In this document: positions 45,765 to 57,460 of the stretch, piece after piece | How positions within the stretch are numbered: the stretch's first letter is position 1 | How the letters are laid out: each line of letters opens with the position of its first letter | NCBI GenBank assembly: GCA_035048495.1 | Contig: CM068549.1 | Location: 11,456,000 to 11,519,999, forward strand | Length of the DNA: 64,000 nt | Source: Euptelea pleiosperma | Taxonomy: Eukaryota > Streptophyta > Magnoliopsida > Ranunculales > Eupteleaceae | Reading direction: 5' to 3' | The notes under the pieces: generated by a model | Told to the model about the DNA's origin: nothing | What the model saw: only the letters and a program-made list of their open reading frames with translations | The model's database searches: none | Translations under genes and position numbers: made by a program

Positions 45765-48389
45765 ATGGCAGTCGAACGACCTCTTATCGAGACGTTCGCT
45801 CCTATCTCTGCCAATCCACCCACTTGCATTGTTCTCCCACCTACTACGGCGGTACAGTTCGAGATCAGGCCGCAGACGATCCAAATGCTGCCAACCTTTC
45901 GTGGTCTCCCAAGAGAAGACCCATATTCCCATATTAGGGAATTCCAACATGTCATCCTACTTTTCAAGAATCAGAACCTTGATGATGACAATGTCCGTCT
46001 GCGAGTTTTCTCATTCTCGCTCAAAGACCGAGCCTCAGATTGGCTCTACTCCTTACCCGCTGATTCAATCAGCACTTGGAAAGAATTGGTGGGCAAATTC
46101 ATGTCTAAATTCTACCCCATGACTCGGACCAACCAAATGAAGCAACTCATTCAGGACTTTAGACAGAAGTCCGATGAGAAATTTTTTGAAGCATGGGATA
46201 GATTCCAAGACTACCTGACTAAGTGTCCCCACCATAGCATCGACAAGGGCAATCTTGTCCACGTTTTCTATAAGGGACTTACTGATGAGTCCCGGACCAT
46301 GGTAGAGTCAATGTGCCAAGGAAAATTCCTGCACCAAACTCCGACCGATGCATACAAATTCTTGGGAGAGTTAGGAGAAAACTCTCAACATTGGACGACT
46401 GACTCAGAGTTCAGTCGAACCACTTCGGTCCAAAAGACAACCAAGGGACATGATGCTACAGCTGATACTGAGCCTCGATCTGTCATTCAAGAGTTGAGCA
46501 AGTCAGTCTCGGCACTGGCTGTGTCTGTACAAAAGCCTACTCAACAATCTACCCCAGTCATGCATGTGGGACACGAGAGCCCTATGGAATCCTGCACCCT
46601 CTGTCTGCAACCCTCCCATACTACTGAGCATTGTCCTTTGAAGGAAGGATGGTCTAATCCTCTTCAGGAAGAAGTTTGTGCTTTCAGCACATACAAACCA
46701 CCCACTCAGAACTCGTATAGTCAATCTTATCATCCGGACACGAGGAACCACCCTAACTTCTCTTGGAGGCCTCAATCTACTCAACCACAAGCTCAACCTC
46801 CACGTCAACCTCAGGGCATGTATCCTCCTGGGTTCAATCAACCCAATAGGCAATTCAATCAGGGACAATACCAGCAGAATCAGTACCCATCTAATCAGAA
46901 CCAGCAGTTCCAACAGGGTCAATACTCTGGACAATCGAGCACATTTCAGAATCAGTAAAGAGTTCCCCAGAACTTTCAGAACCAACAGATTGTCCCAACG
47001 AATTCTTCCGCCTATAACTATAATGCCCCGATGAGCTCGAGTCGCGAGTTGGTGCCTCAGCTCCCATTAGCTGCTCCCCAACAGTCGGTCCCCAAATCCG
47101 GTATTGAAGACCTTCTAGCTCAACTCATTACTCAGCAACAACAATCTATGCAACGCCTAGAGCAACAGCAACAACAATCCATGCTTCGTCTAGAGCAACG
47201 CTTAGGCAACTTGGAAGCTGAGAAAGCTAAAGGCATTTTTCCTAGCCAACCCATTGCTAACCCAAAAGGAAATGCCAAAGGAGCAATATATGAGATCGGT
47301 TCCCAATCTCAGAGCCAGAATGAGAACTGTCAAGGGGAGGTGCAAGCTGTAACCACCATACGATCTGGAAAAACTGTGGACATGGGAGTCCAACCACCGC
47401 CGGTGCCATCTCCAGCACCCATCACTCGTACAGAGGAAACTAGTACCAATCCTACCTTTGCTTCTTCTACCTCTGCACCAACATCAGATATCCCTGTGCA
47501 GAAATCTAAGGCTAAAGACAAATCCATTTGTCAAGTAAAGCCTCCCTTCCCAGACAGACTTGTCCAAGATAAGCAGGATCAGCAATTCTCTGAGATCTTA
47601 GATGTCTTTAAAGACGTCCAGATCAATATCCCATTCCTTTCTGCTATCAAGCAAATCCCTTCCTATGCCAAATTCCTCAAGGACTTGTGCACAGTTAAGC
47701 GGCGTACGCATGTACCCAAAGCTGCCTTCTTGGCCGAAAAAGCTACCGCGTTCATTCAACGCAACAGTGTGATCAAACACAAGGATCCAGGTAGCCCAAC
47801 TGTCCAATGTGAAATTGGTGACAACTTTAGCTGCACTGCCTTGCTAGATTTAGGGGCTAGCGTTAACCTCATCCCGTTCTCGGTATATCAGCAGTTAGGA
47901 CTGAAAGATATGAAGCCTACCAATGTCACCCTGAAATTGGCTGATCAGTCCATCAAGATTCCAAGAGGAATCATTGAAGATGTCCTAGTAAAAGTCGCTG
48001 ACTTTTATTATCCTGTGGACTTTATCATTCTAGACACCGAGCCGTGTCAGGATAACCGCATTCCGGTCATCTTAGGCCGTCCATTCCTTGCCACCGCGAA
48101 TGCACACATCGGTTGCCGGGACGGAAACATGTCCATTGCTTTCGGAAACCTCAAAGCTGAGGTCAATATCTTTCGTTTAATGCAACAAGATGCCGATCGC
48201 GAAGTGACCGATGAAATGTGTGCCGTTGAGAGTCTAATCCCGGACTCCACCGAAGATATTCTTAAGCAGTGTCTAGAACACTTTGGAGCTGACTTTGCAA
48301 TAGAGTCAGCTATTTCTGATCTCAATGATCTTTTGGAGACTGCTCCACTGATAGAGATCCCGCTCCTCTCATCGAGTTCGAGCCTCTGA
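45765..48389 (+). pseudogene. Athila-like gag and protease, interrupted
   Basis: The ATG at 45765 begins MAVERPLIETFAP. The gag domain shows FRGLPREDPYSHIREF, LKDRASDWLYSLP and KFMSKFYP. A CCHC zinc knuckle C-x2-C-x4-H-x4-C (CTLCLQPSHTTEHC) follows, then a Gln/Asn-rich linker. A TAA at 46956-46958 interrupts the frame, which resumes in the same phase (consistent with CAA to TAA). The downstream part has a Gln-rich coiled segment and an aspartic protease with ALLDLGASVNLIP and VILGRPFLATA. The frame closes at TGA 48387-48389, just after a shift relative to pol at about 48358-48370. Function when intact: capsid and polyprotein processing. Confidence 0.9.
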
Positions 48390-50100
48390 TAACCATGGCC
48401 AGAGAACCCATCATTCCTTTACCTACTGAAGTCAAACCTCTTCAATCCGTGTCTTCTGTGACACCTATTTCTACTTCATCTGCTCCAATATTGGAGCTTA
48501 AGCCTCTTCCCACAGATCTTTCCTATGCCTATCTTGGTCCTAAGGAAACCTACCCTGTCATTATTGCTTCCGCTTTGTCTGAGAGTGAACGTAAGAAACT
48601 TCTCGAGCTGCTCAACGAGCACAAATCTGCGATCGGTTGGACTATAGATGATATCCGAGGCATAGACCCCTCGGTGTGCCAACATCACATCTATCTCGAG
48701 GATGAATCCAAAACCTCTCGAGAACACCAGAGGAGGTTGAACCCCGTCTTGAAGGATGTAGTCCGGGACGAGGTCCTTAAACTGTTAGATGCGGGTATCA
48801 TTTATCCCATCTCCGATAGCAAATGGGTGAGTCCTATTCATGTCGTCCCTAAAAAGGCAGGATTCACAGTTGTGGAAAATGAGAACAAGGAAATGGTAAC
48901 CCAGCGCCTGAAGAAAGGGTGGAGAGTCTGCATCGATTACCGACGACTCAACACCAACACGAGGAAGGACCATTTTCCTTTACCCTTCATAGACCAAATG
49001 TTGGAGAGATTAGCAGGTCACTCCTATTACTGCTTCCTCGATGGTTACTCAGGGTATAATCAAATACCAATCGCCCCGGAGGATCACGAGAAGACAACCT
49101 TCACTTGTCCCTTTGGCACTTTTGCCTACAAGCGCATGCCCTTTGGCCTCTGCAATGCACCCGCAACCTTTCAAAGGTGTATGATGAGCATATTCTCTGA
49201 CATGGTGGAAAAATTCCTCGAAGTCTTTATGGACGACTTCTCAGTTTTTGGGTCATCCTTTGATGACTGTCTGAACCATCTAGGGCTTGTACTTCACCGC
49301 TGTCAGGACAAGCGACTTGTCCTCAATTGGGAGAAATGCCACTTCATGGTGAAGAAGGGCATTGTTTTGGGACATGTCATTTCCCATCAGGGCATTGAGG
49401 TCGACAAAGCTAAAATCGATATCATCTCGACCTTGCCCATTCCTAAGTCCGTGTGTGACATCCGATCCTTTTTGGGACACGGAGGATTCTATAGGCGATT
49501 CATCAAGGACTTCTCTCAAATCGCTCGACCTCTGTCCCATCTTCTAGCTAAAGATAGTCCTTTCGACTTTAATGCTGACTGTGTCAAGGCATTTGAGCGT
49601 CTCAAATCTGAGCTCACTACTGCACCCATTATCCGTCCCCCGGATTGGACTCTACCTTTCGAGGTAATGTGCGATGCTTCTGACTACGCGTTAGGCGCTG
49701 TTCTAGGGCAGAGAGTTGACAAAAGGTCACACATGATCTACTACGCGAGCAAAACTCTTAACTCTGCCCAAATGAATTACTCTACCACTGAGAAAGAACT
49801 CCTGGCGGTAGTCTTCGCCCTTGATAAATTCCGTCAGTACCTCTTAGCCACTAAGGTGGTAGTGTACACTGATCATGCAGCCCTTCGTTATCTCATGTCG
49901 AAAAAGGAAACCAAGCCTTGATTAATTCGATGGATTCTCTTACTGCAGGAATTCGACCTCGAGATTAAGGATAAGAAAGGAACTGAGAATGTAGTGGCTG
50001 ATCACTTGTCTAGACTGACTTTAGAGTCATCCTTCGACACCCAGCCCATCCCTGAAACCTTTCCAGACGAACAACTGTTCGCCATCTCTGTTAGCTGACA
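48371..50100 (+). pseudogene. Athila-like reverse transcriptase and RNase H, interrupted
   Basis: The frame holding MAREPIIPLP at 48395 runs to TGA 49919-49921. RT: WVSPIHVVPKKAGF, WRVCIDYRRLN, CFLDGYSGYNQI, MPFGLCNAPATFQRC, FMDD. RNase H: CDASDYALGAVLGQ, TTEKELLAVVFALDKFRQYL, YTDHAALRYLM. After the TGA (a CGA-to-TGA transition would explain it) the same frame continues [15 protein letters not shown] and ADHLSRL, then a frameshift near 50092 moves to the integrase frame. Not able to make a full-length pol. Confidence 0.92.
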
Positions 50101-51386
50101 TTGTCAACTACCTTGTCACCGAAGAAATGCCTTCACACTGGTCAAAACAGGACAAAAGCCAATTCCTAGCAAGAGTTAAGTACTACTCTTGGGATGACCC
50201 TTATTTGTATAAATACTGTCCTGACCAGATCATTCGTCTCTGTGTCCCTGAGTCAGACCAACTCAATATCTTGTCCTCGTGTCATGACCAACCTTGTGGT
50301 GGTCATTTCAGTACTAAGAAAACTGCAGAAAAAGTTCTGCAATGTGGATTCTACTGGCCCACATTATTTAAAGATGCCCATATCTACAGTAAAACCTGTC
50401 CTAATTGCCAGCATCTAGGCCGCATCTCCCAGAGGAACATGATGCCCCTAACTTCCATCCAGGTCGATGAAATATTTGACATCTGGGGCATCGACTTCAT
50501 GGGCCCCTTTCCAGTTTCCTATGGTTTTGAGTACATTCTCCTTGCGGTAGACTATGTATCCAAATGGATAGAAGCCATTCCCACCAAGACCAATGACCAC
50601 AAAGTGGTAGTCAAATTCCTAAAGGAGTTCATCTTCGCCAGATTCGGTGCCCCTAAGGCCATCATTAGTGATGGGGGCACCCATTTCTGCAATAGGATAT
50701 TCGAGAAATTAATGTAAAAGTATGGGGTGACCCACAAGGTTGCCCTAGCTTATCATCCGCAGACTAGTGGTCAAGTGGAGGTTTCTAATAGTCAGATCAA
50801 GTAGATCTTGGAGAAGACAGTCAATACCACACGTAAAGACTGGTCTACTCGTCTCACTGATGCTTTATGGGCATACAGAACCGCCTACAAGACCCCACTC
50901 AATATGTCTCCCTATCGTCTAGTCTTTGGGAAACCCTGTCATCTTCCGGTAGAGATTGAACATCGTGCCCTGTGGGCAATTAAGAAACTCAACTTCGACC
51001 TCGACTCTGCAGGGGAGGAGAGAAAACTTCAAATGAATGAGTTAGAAGAACTCAGAAATGATGCCTACAACTTGTCCAAGAATTACAAATCCAAAATGAA
51101 GTGGATACATGACAAGAGCATCCTCAGGAAAGAGTTCCATCCAGGACAGAAGGTCCTTCTTTATAATTCTCGTCTCCATCTCTTCCCTGGGAAACTGAAA
51201 TCTAGGTGGACCGGTCCTTATACGGTCACCGCAGTCACACCCTTTGGGGCAATCACTATTGAGGATCCCAAGGATCACTCCTCTTTTCAGGTCAATGGGC
51301 AGCGTCTAAAACAGTTCCATGAACTTGACGTATTGTTCATTCAGACTTTTGAGATCGATCTCATCGATCCTATCTATGTCGACTGA
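50101..51386 (+). pseudogene. Athila-like integrase, interrupted
   Basis: Single frame with two internal stops (TAA 50715-50717 and TAG 50802-50804). N-terminal zinc-binding H-x-H/C-x2-C (HDQPCGGHF...CPNC), core [14 protein letters not shown] and [13 protein letters not shown] for two of the catalytic acids, then after the stops [20 protein letters not shown] and the C-terminal module [16 protein letters not shown], ending [14 protein letters not shown] at 51386. Confidence 0.9.
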
Positions 51387-53310
51387 TGATCCACTTAGTC
51401 TCCTGTGCTCCAACTTGGTTGGGGGTGCCTGTCACCCCCGTCATGTCTGGCTGAAGACGTAAAACTTAGCGCTTTCGGAAAGGCAATTCCGGTATTCCTA
51501 GAGTACATGAGTCTCATGCATTTGTTATTACTGTTATATCTCTGGAAATGCAGGTACATTCATTCTTCCGATCATCAGGTACCACACACTGTCGAGTTTC
51601 TGCCAACTTGGTAACATCCTTCCTGAATCTTTGCATCATCATCTCTGATTTGTTATCATTTTACGTCCCGGTCATGAGCACCGAGGACGGTGCTATATTT
51701 TGGTTGGGGGTGGGTATTTACCAAAACTCATGTCTTTATTTAAAAAAAAAAAAAAAAAAAAAATTTCTTATTTTTGGGGTGATTTCCGATGTTCTCCAAA
51801 AGTTTTCTAGAATTTCAAAAATGTGTCAAATACCCTGACTTTGATTAGCTAAAAACCTTCGTTAAGTCAGTATTGAGGATGTCAATTTTTGTTTAAAGTT
51901 AGCATTGAGTCAAGTCAAGTGTGACAACAGCAGGTTTGAAAACTTAGAAAAAATCAGATTCGGCACAATTGTACACTATCAACATCAGAGTCATCCTAAG
52001 TTTTGAAACTCTAGAGATCCTGTGAGAATAATTGTGGAGACCTAACCCAGTGAGCTTTCGAGCCTTTAATCATTTCAGAGAGTTATACAATAATCCTGAG
52101 TCAATGGATGACTCACTATTCTTCATGCCCGCAATATTCGTTGAGAGATCTCATTATCTTTTGCTTCGATCATAAAACTCGGAACGACATCAACATTGGA
52201 TTACTACGACAGAACCTTCTCTATATCCAGTCAAGACAGTATACATGATAGTGCAAACCCTAGAAAATGATTTAGGCCATTTTTTCTGAACCATTCAGCC
52301 TTTTTACTCACCTGAATTATACTTCACTAGAAACCCCTTGAACCTTTCTATAAAAGCATTTAATTTGCAAACCCATCAACCTAAAATCCAGTCCAGCTAC
52401 GAAACATGACTGGCTACCCTTATTTTGGGATGGACAAAAGAATAACTGATGTGGGTGTACCATGAAAAGAAAAGTAAAGAAGAAGAATCAAAAGGAAAAG
52501 AAAGTGGTTCAAGCTGAAAACAAAATATGCAAAGAAAGTATGAAGAAGAGCTGAAAAGAAATTGAGCAGTCTCAGAAATATCAAGAAAAAGAGAAAAATA
52601 CGAAAAAAAAAAAGGGAAAAAGAACCAGATAATGGTGTTACGCCGTAGGAAAAATTCAAGAAAATGACAATATCCTCTCAAGATCTTTGAAATCCTGTAT
52701 ACCTTTATTTTTCTACACCTGACCTAAGCCTCATTACAACCCAGGAAAGTCCTACTTGATTCTAGGATAGCACGATCATAAAATGTGGAGATTGGGGAAG
52801 GAGAAGCTATAGAGTTTGATCTAACGTTCCCGAGTGAAGTGGTATTCTAATCATGAGATCTTCTTCTGTTAAAGATGTCCTTCCTTCAAATAATACATAT
52901 GTGAGATCTTTGCTTTCATATATCAACACATCTCCTCACATATAAATTGAGAGAAAAGAAGAAAACCCTTCTTGTGTGATTCTATTCTGAGTGCTAAACA
53001 TGTGAGATTTGAGGTCGAGGCAGAAAAACTTAGAGGTGATTTGGAAATCTTTATTGTCGGATGATGAGAATGTTGAGCACACACACACGCAGAGTCTGAC
53101 TATTCTGGGTCATGATTATCAGTCTGTAGTCTTGCCAAAACTTTCAAACTCTTCGCTAGCATGTAACTGTTTTTGCATCCATTCAATAATTTGATGAACG
53201 GTGTTTTCCCTGAGCTAATATGAAAAAGTGTGCAGCATGTGCAGAGCCCTTTTAAGCTCATTTATTTCGCACTAATTGCCAAGGATTGGCAATATGCTGG
53301 TTGGGGGTTG
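51387..53310 (+). other. 3' non-coding spacer of the Athila-like element
   Basis: About 1.9 kb between integrase and LTR3. Athila elements often hold an env-like ORF here, but no plausible plus-strand frame is seen. It contains A-tracts (51741-51763), an A/G-rich region (52460-52640) and a purine-rich tract next to the LTR. Confidence 0.75.
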
Positions 53311-56256
53311 TGATATTCGCTCAAAAGTGCTTATTTTAAGCAATTATCCTTTTAGCGTTATTGCATTCTCCTACGTAAAATACTCTATTTACCTACTTTT
53401 CTACGTAAGAGTCTCTTCTGTTGCGTAGAACACACTTTTCTGGACGAAATGGTATATTTGCATGCATTAAACACATTTTCGAAAGTCTAGACATGAAATC
53501 ATTCTGATAGAGTCTCATTACGCGCTTCTTCTATCGCAGGAAACCCCGATGGGACAATTCTCGAGAATGCGGGCCCACAACTGACTGCTAGAGCCTTGGA
53601 TCAAAGTATAAAGAGCTAGTGGACTTAGAAAAGAAGATATGAGCCAAGAACGGAAAGAGCCTGAGAGTCAGAAAGCCTGAGGGAAGATCAAAAGAGAAGG
53701 AGAGCCAAACTCTCCAAGAAGAAATTAAGGAGAATAAAACTCAATCGACTAACACAAGATGAAGACTTGATCAGTTGGTGGAGCTTGTAGAAGACCAAGT
53801 CAAAGATCAGGGTTCAAGACCCTCTGCTAGCATTTTTTCTCTTTATTTTGTAATATTTTCTCTCTCCTCTCTCTAAATCCTCATTCTCTCTCTGCTTACA
53901 ATCCAAAGCGTCCAACCCTTACTCCTTCCGAGATTACTATCCTACGGTCAACTTCCATTATCCGATGATCCATCCGATCATAATCATCCTAATCTACCCT
54001 TGATCCCAGGGCCCACGTTCATCACTCACTCTCATCGACTAGCAACCATTGGATCAATAGCTAAATGATCTAGAAAAATAAATGCAAAGGATGGATGTGA
54101 TTGTAATGTTTTAAAAGAGGAAATGTTCGGAAAGTTTATAAAAGAAAAATATTTGTTTTCCAAAAATCAAAAGAAAAGATTTTTTATCTTAAAAATTGAA
54201 ATAGTTGACATTTTTTGGGAAAAAGACCTATTCTCTAAAATAGCAAGAAAGTGATTTTAAAAGGAGAAAATGATTTTGCACTAAGGAATAAAAGATTCTA
54301 TTCCTAAATTCGTTTGGAAAAGAAACATTCTATTTTTTTGAAGGATTTCAAAAGAAAAGTGAGAGCCATCCACCATCCCCCATTCCCTCTTTCCTTCTCC
54401 ATCTCTCCCACGCCCTTCTCCTCTCCCAATCTCTTCCACCACATTCTTCAACTCAAAACCGTCCCCACAATCAACCCATGGACGCTCCACCTTGGAAAAA
54501 GAGGAGAAGAGATCAAACGTCTCTCTCTCTTCTTGCTGTTTTCAAACGTTAGCCGTTTCCCCCATCCATCTTGCTATCTTGAAACGTCTCCAACTCTTCA
54601 GCCGGCGCCCTGCAGTCCTCCACCTTGCTGCCCTCTTGCAGCCGGCGAAATCGTCTTCTCTAGCCACTCCACTGCTCCACCTCTCCATTGCTTCACCATC
54701 CCAAACGGAGAAGAGCTCCTCCACGTTCTCTTTTTCTCATCCCATCTCATTCTTTCATCTCCCTCACAGGTGCACCTCCTCCATCACTGTCCCCTCCCTT
54801 GCCTCATCACGACCTGCAACACTGAGTTGCAGGTCTGCAAAAAAAATTAAAAAAAAATTAAAAAAAAAAAAAATTTTTCAAGAGTTCGCCGGAGTTGCAA
54901 CCTGCAACTCCGACGAGCTCCATTAACGCCGGCAGCCTGCGACCTCTCTCACTCCCTGTCACTCTCTCTCACTCTATCATCTCTCTCAACACCATCTCTC
55001 TCTTATCCGGAGTTCTCCCACGTTTTTTTTTTTCTTTTTTTTCAAGATCTCCGGAGTTGCAGGTTGCAACTCCGGCATCCTCCATTAACGCCTGCCGCTG
55101 CTGCTGTTGCTTCTACCCCTTGCAACTCTCCTCCATTTCCTTGCCGCAGCCACCATCACCACCGGTACAGTAAGCCGACCGTTCATCCCTTCGAACCATA
55201 ATCTCTCAACGCTCCTAACCTCCTCTCATCTTAAAAATCGGCTGGACTGTTCTCCATTGGAGGACCACATGCGCCCTCCATCTCCCTTCTTCCACCGCCT
55301 TCAGCAAACCCCCTTCTCAATGTTGCTGGATGCAACACAACACCTGCATGTGCCTCTTCACGAGCTCAAGAACACCACACTACCTGGCCAGCGTCTTCAC
55401 CATCTCCATTCTTGAACTCTCCATCCCTCAACCTCTCTAGGACGTCCTCATCTCTCTCCCTGCCCTTCTTTTTCTCTTGCATCCCCATCTTCACTAATCA
55501 TCACCACCATACAGCGAGTGCAACCACCACTTCTCCACCATCACGCATCTTCTCCCCACCATGCTTCTCACCGATCGGCCGATCAACCACTTCCACACTT
55601 GGCCGATCATGTCCATGCGATTCCCCCATATATAGTAGGTCTCCGGTGAGTTCCCCAAGGTGAGGTTATTTTCTCTCTCTACTTCCTCACTTTCTCTCTC
55701 TATTTTCTCTCTTCTATTCTTGATTTCTCTCTCTAGGTTGTCTTTATCTCAATTCATCTCTCTCTCCATCCATTTCTTTTTTTAAAAAAAAATCTTGCAG
55801 TTTTAATTTTCTCTCTCTACATCTCCTGTTTCTCTCACTAGCTTCTCTCCCTTACTAGTCTCTCTATTCGCTTTCTAGTGTAGTTTTGATTATCGCACAA
55901 TTTAATTCAAGCCTTGTAAGAATTTTTCAGATTAATGAATTTAATTAGCAATTTGTTTCTTTAATTTCTTTTATGCTTTTATTCATTGCGGTAGTTCCTC
56001 TCTCTAAAAATCACAAAATCCTATTTTAAAAATCCATCTCACCATTCTCACCCCTCCATGCTTTTCTGAGAAAAATTCATCATTTTATGTTCTTGAGCTG
56101 CGCAAACTAACCCTGAGTGCGGATCGACATCCGACACAAGCCACTGTACAACCCTGTGATTTTTGCAGGATTTGAGTGAAAAAGAATCGGATAATTACAA
56201 ATATTGTTGAGATCTAGGATTTCCGTAACCAACGACGCGGAAAAATCCTACTTTCA
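53311..56256 (+). repeat. 3' LTR of the Athila-like element
   Basis: 2946 bp. By eye it differs from the 5' LTR by about nine substitutions and homopolymer-length changes. The same palindrome is at 55051-55075. Confidence 0.95.
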
Positions 56257-56669
56257 CCCTTGGAACAATGACAACATTGTCTTGTCAAATACCGACTCTA
56301 CCATCCCATACTTGGCCTTGAAAATCTTGGATTTCTTTCCTTCCATGGATACCAATGTAAAGGAACGGGGAGGAGTCTACAAATGATGCGGCCTCTTTTT
56401 TTGAAGCCATCCATTGAGCACCTATGTAAGAGCTCAAGAACTTTCTATGTCATAAAGTTTTACTCCTTACTGACCATATGGATGTTTGGTTCCCACCTCT
56501 TGGTGGACCTACACTCCAAAAATCAGCTTTATAGGTGATTTCTAATTGTTATATGTGATTTTTAACTGTGGGGGGCTATAAGGCCATGGAGAACCATTGG
56601 GGATAGAGAATCATAACTCAAAATTAAAATTTCGATATTCACATTTTATATAGTATTTTCCTTTACTAT

Positions 56670-56790
56670 TGATGGCCTACAAGCCTACAAAAGATGGCTC
56701 ATAATCCTACAAAAAATAGCTCAAAAGCCTACAAAAGATGGCTCGTAAGCCTACAAAAACTGGCTCATAAGCCTACAAAAAATGGCTCCC
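56670..56790. repeat. Roughly 24-bp tandem repeats (agcctacaaaa-gatggctc)
   Basis: About five imperfect copies of (t)aagcctacaaaa(a/g)atggctc downstream of the OTU gene end, inside the MULE. Confidence 0.88.
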
Positions 56791-56827
56791 AACCCTATGT
56801 ACCATGTATATACAAAACTATGTACTG

Positions 56828-57460
56828 TCAGTCATCTACAATGATCGAAACCTCCGAAGTTGCAACATCTGGACTAACTAATTCCCCGAACTTCTGCATC
56901 CTATCCTCGTACCCAATTCTCCATCCGACAGCGATAGGGTCAACATGTCTTGTCCAATTGACAGCAACATTTGGTATTGGACAGTTATCGTGCATCAAAA
57001 GTTGAACAAAATGATTGTTATTAACGAAAGATATCGCTATTATCTTCCGTCGCATGAGTGGTTCGGGTGGTGAAAGTAATGGCAGATATGTCAACCACAG
57101 CCTGGATGAAAAATGAAGCAATACGATATTATAACAACTTGCAATGATATGACCCATTTCGGGTAAAGTCATCCAACACTTTGTCGGCGGAAAGATATCA
57201 AAACAATCCAAACATTGTATGAGTTCAGTGACAGTCTGTTGGCCTCCGTATAGTTTGGCATAATAATCGGCATGAACTTGCAACTCTGCAATCATATCTC
57301 TTTTGACCATAGGCCATTCATCTTCACCCATTCCCATAAGTGCCGCCACTGCTCGAAACCCACAATTCCCATCGCTACGAACATCTTTGATTTGTAATAT
57401 GTAATCCTTCAACCCTGTAGGCAAATCGCCAAGTATGGACTCTCGCCCAAGGAGGGATTC
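56828..57460 (-). pseudogene. OTU cysteine-protease domain at the 3' end of the MULE transposase gene
   Basis: Reads GDLPTGLKDYILQIKDVRSD then GNCGFRAVAALMGMGEDEWP: the D-G-N-C-G-F-R-A box contains the catalytic Cys with its preceding Asp. Downstream NNNHFVQLLM supplies the His, followed by WRIGYEDRMQKFGEL to the stop. All three elements of an OTU-type deubiquitinase active site are therefore visible. The frame differs from that of the transposase part immediately upstream (shift near 57440-57460). Inference: in intact copies this is a C-terminal domain of the transposase protein that could cleave ubiquitin or a related tag. Activity is unproven. Confidence 0.85.

Larger units (their letters stand above)
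40950..56256 (+). mobile_element. Athila-like Ty3/gypsy LTR retrotransposon (15.3 kb), nested in the MULE
   Basis: LTRs 40950-43918 and 53311-56256, both TGATATTCGC...CCTACTTTCA. The primer-binding site begins within 2 nt of LTR5 (43921, TGGCGCCGCTGCCG), similar to the Asp-tRNA site used by Athila. Order gag-PR-RT-RNaseH-INT. The purine-rich ggttgggggttg precedes LTR3. RT motifs (RKDHFPLPFIDQMLERLAG, VFMDDFSVFG, LGHVISHQGIEVD) are Athila-type. Flanking 5-bp sequences (ttgcc / ccctt) do not match, so the target duplication is not evident. gag-pol is interrupted at six places. Confidence 0.95.

Noticed and set aside
52397..52681. Possible env-like ORF in the Athila 3' spacer
   Set aside because: The only open frames are Phe/Ser-rich antisense readings of an A/G-rich tract; no signal, transmembrane or coat motif on the element's strand.
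56204..56386. 60-codon frame crossing the right LTR border
   Set aside because: It spans the junction between LTR3 and MULE sequence, has no recognisable motif and is unlikely to be translated.
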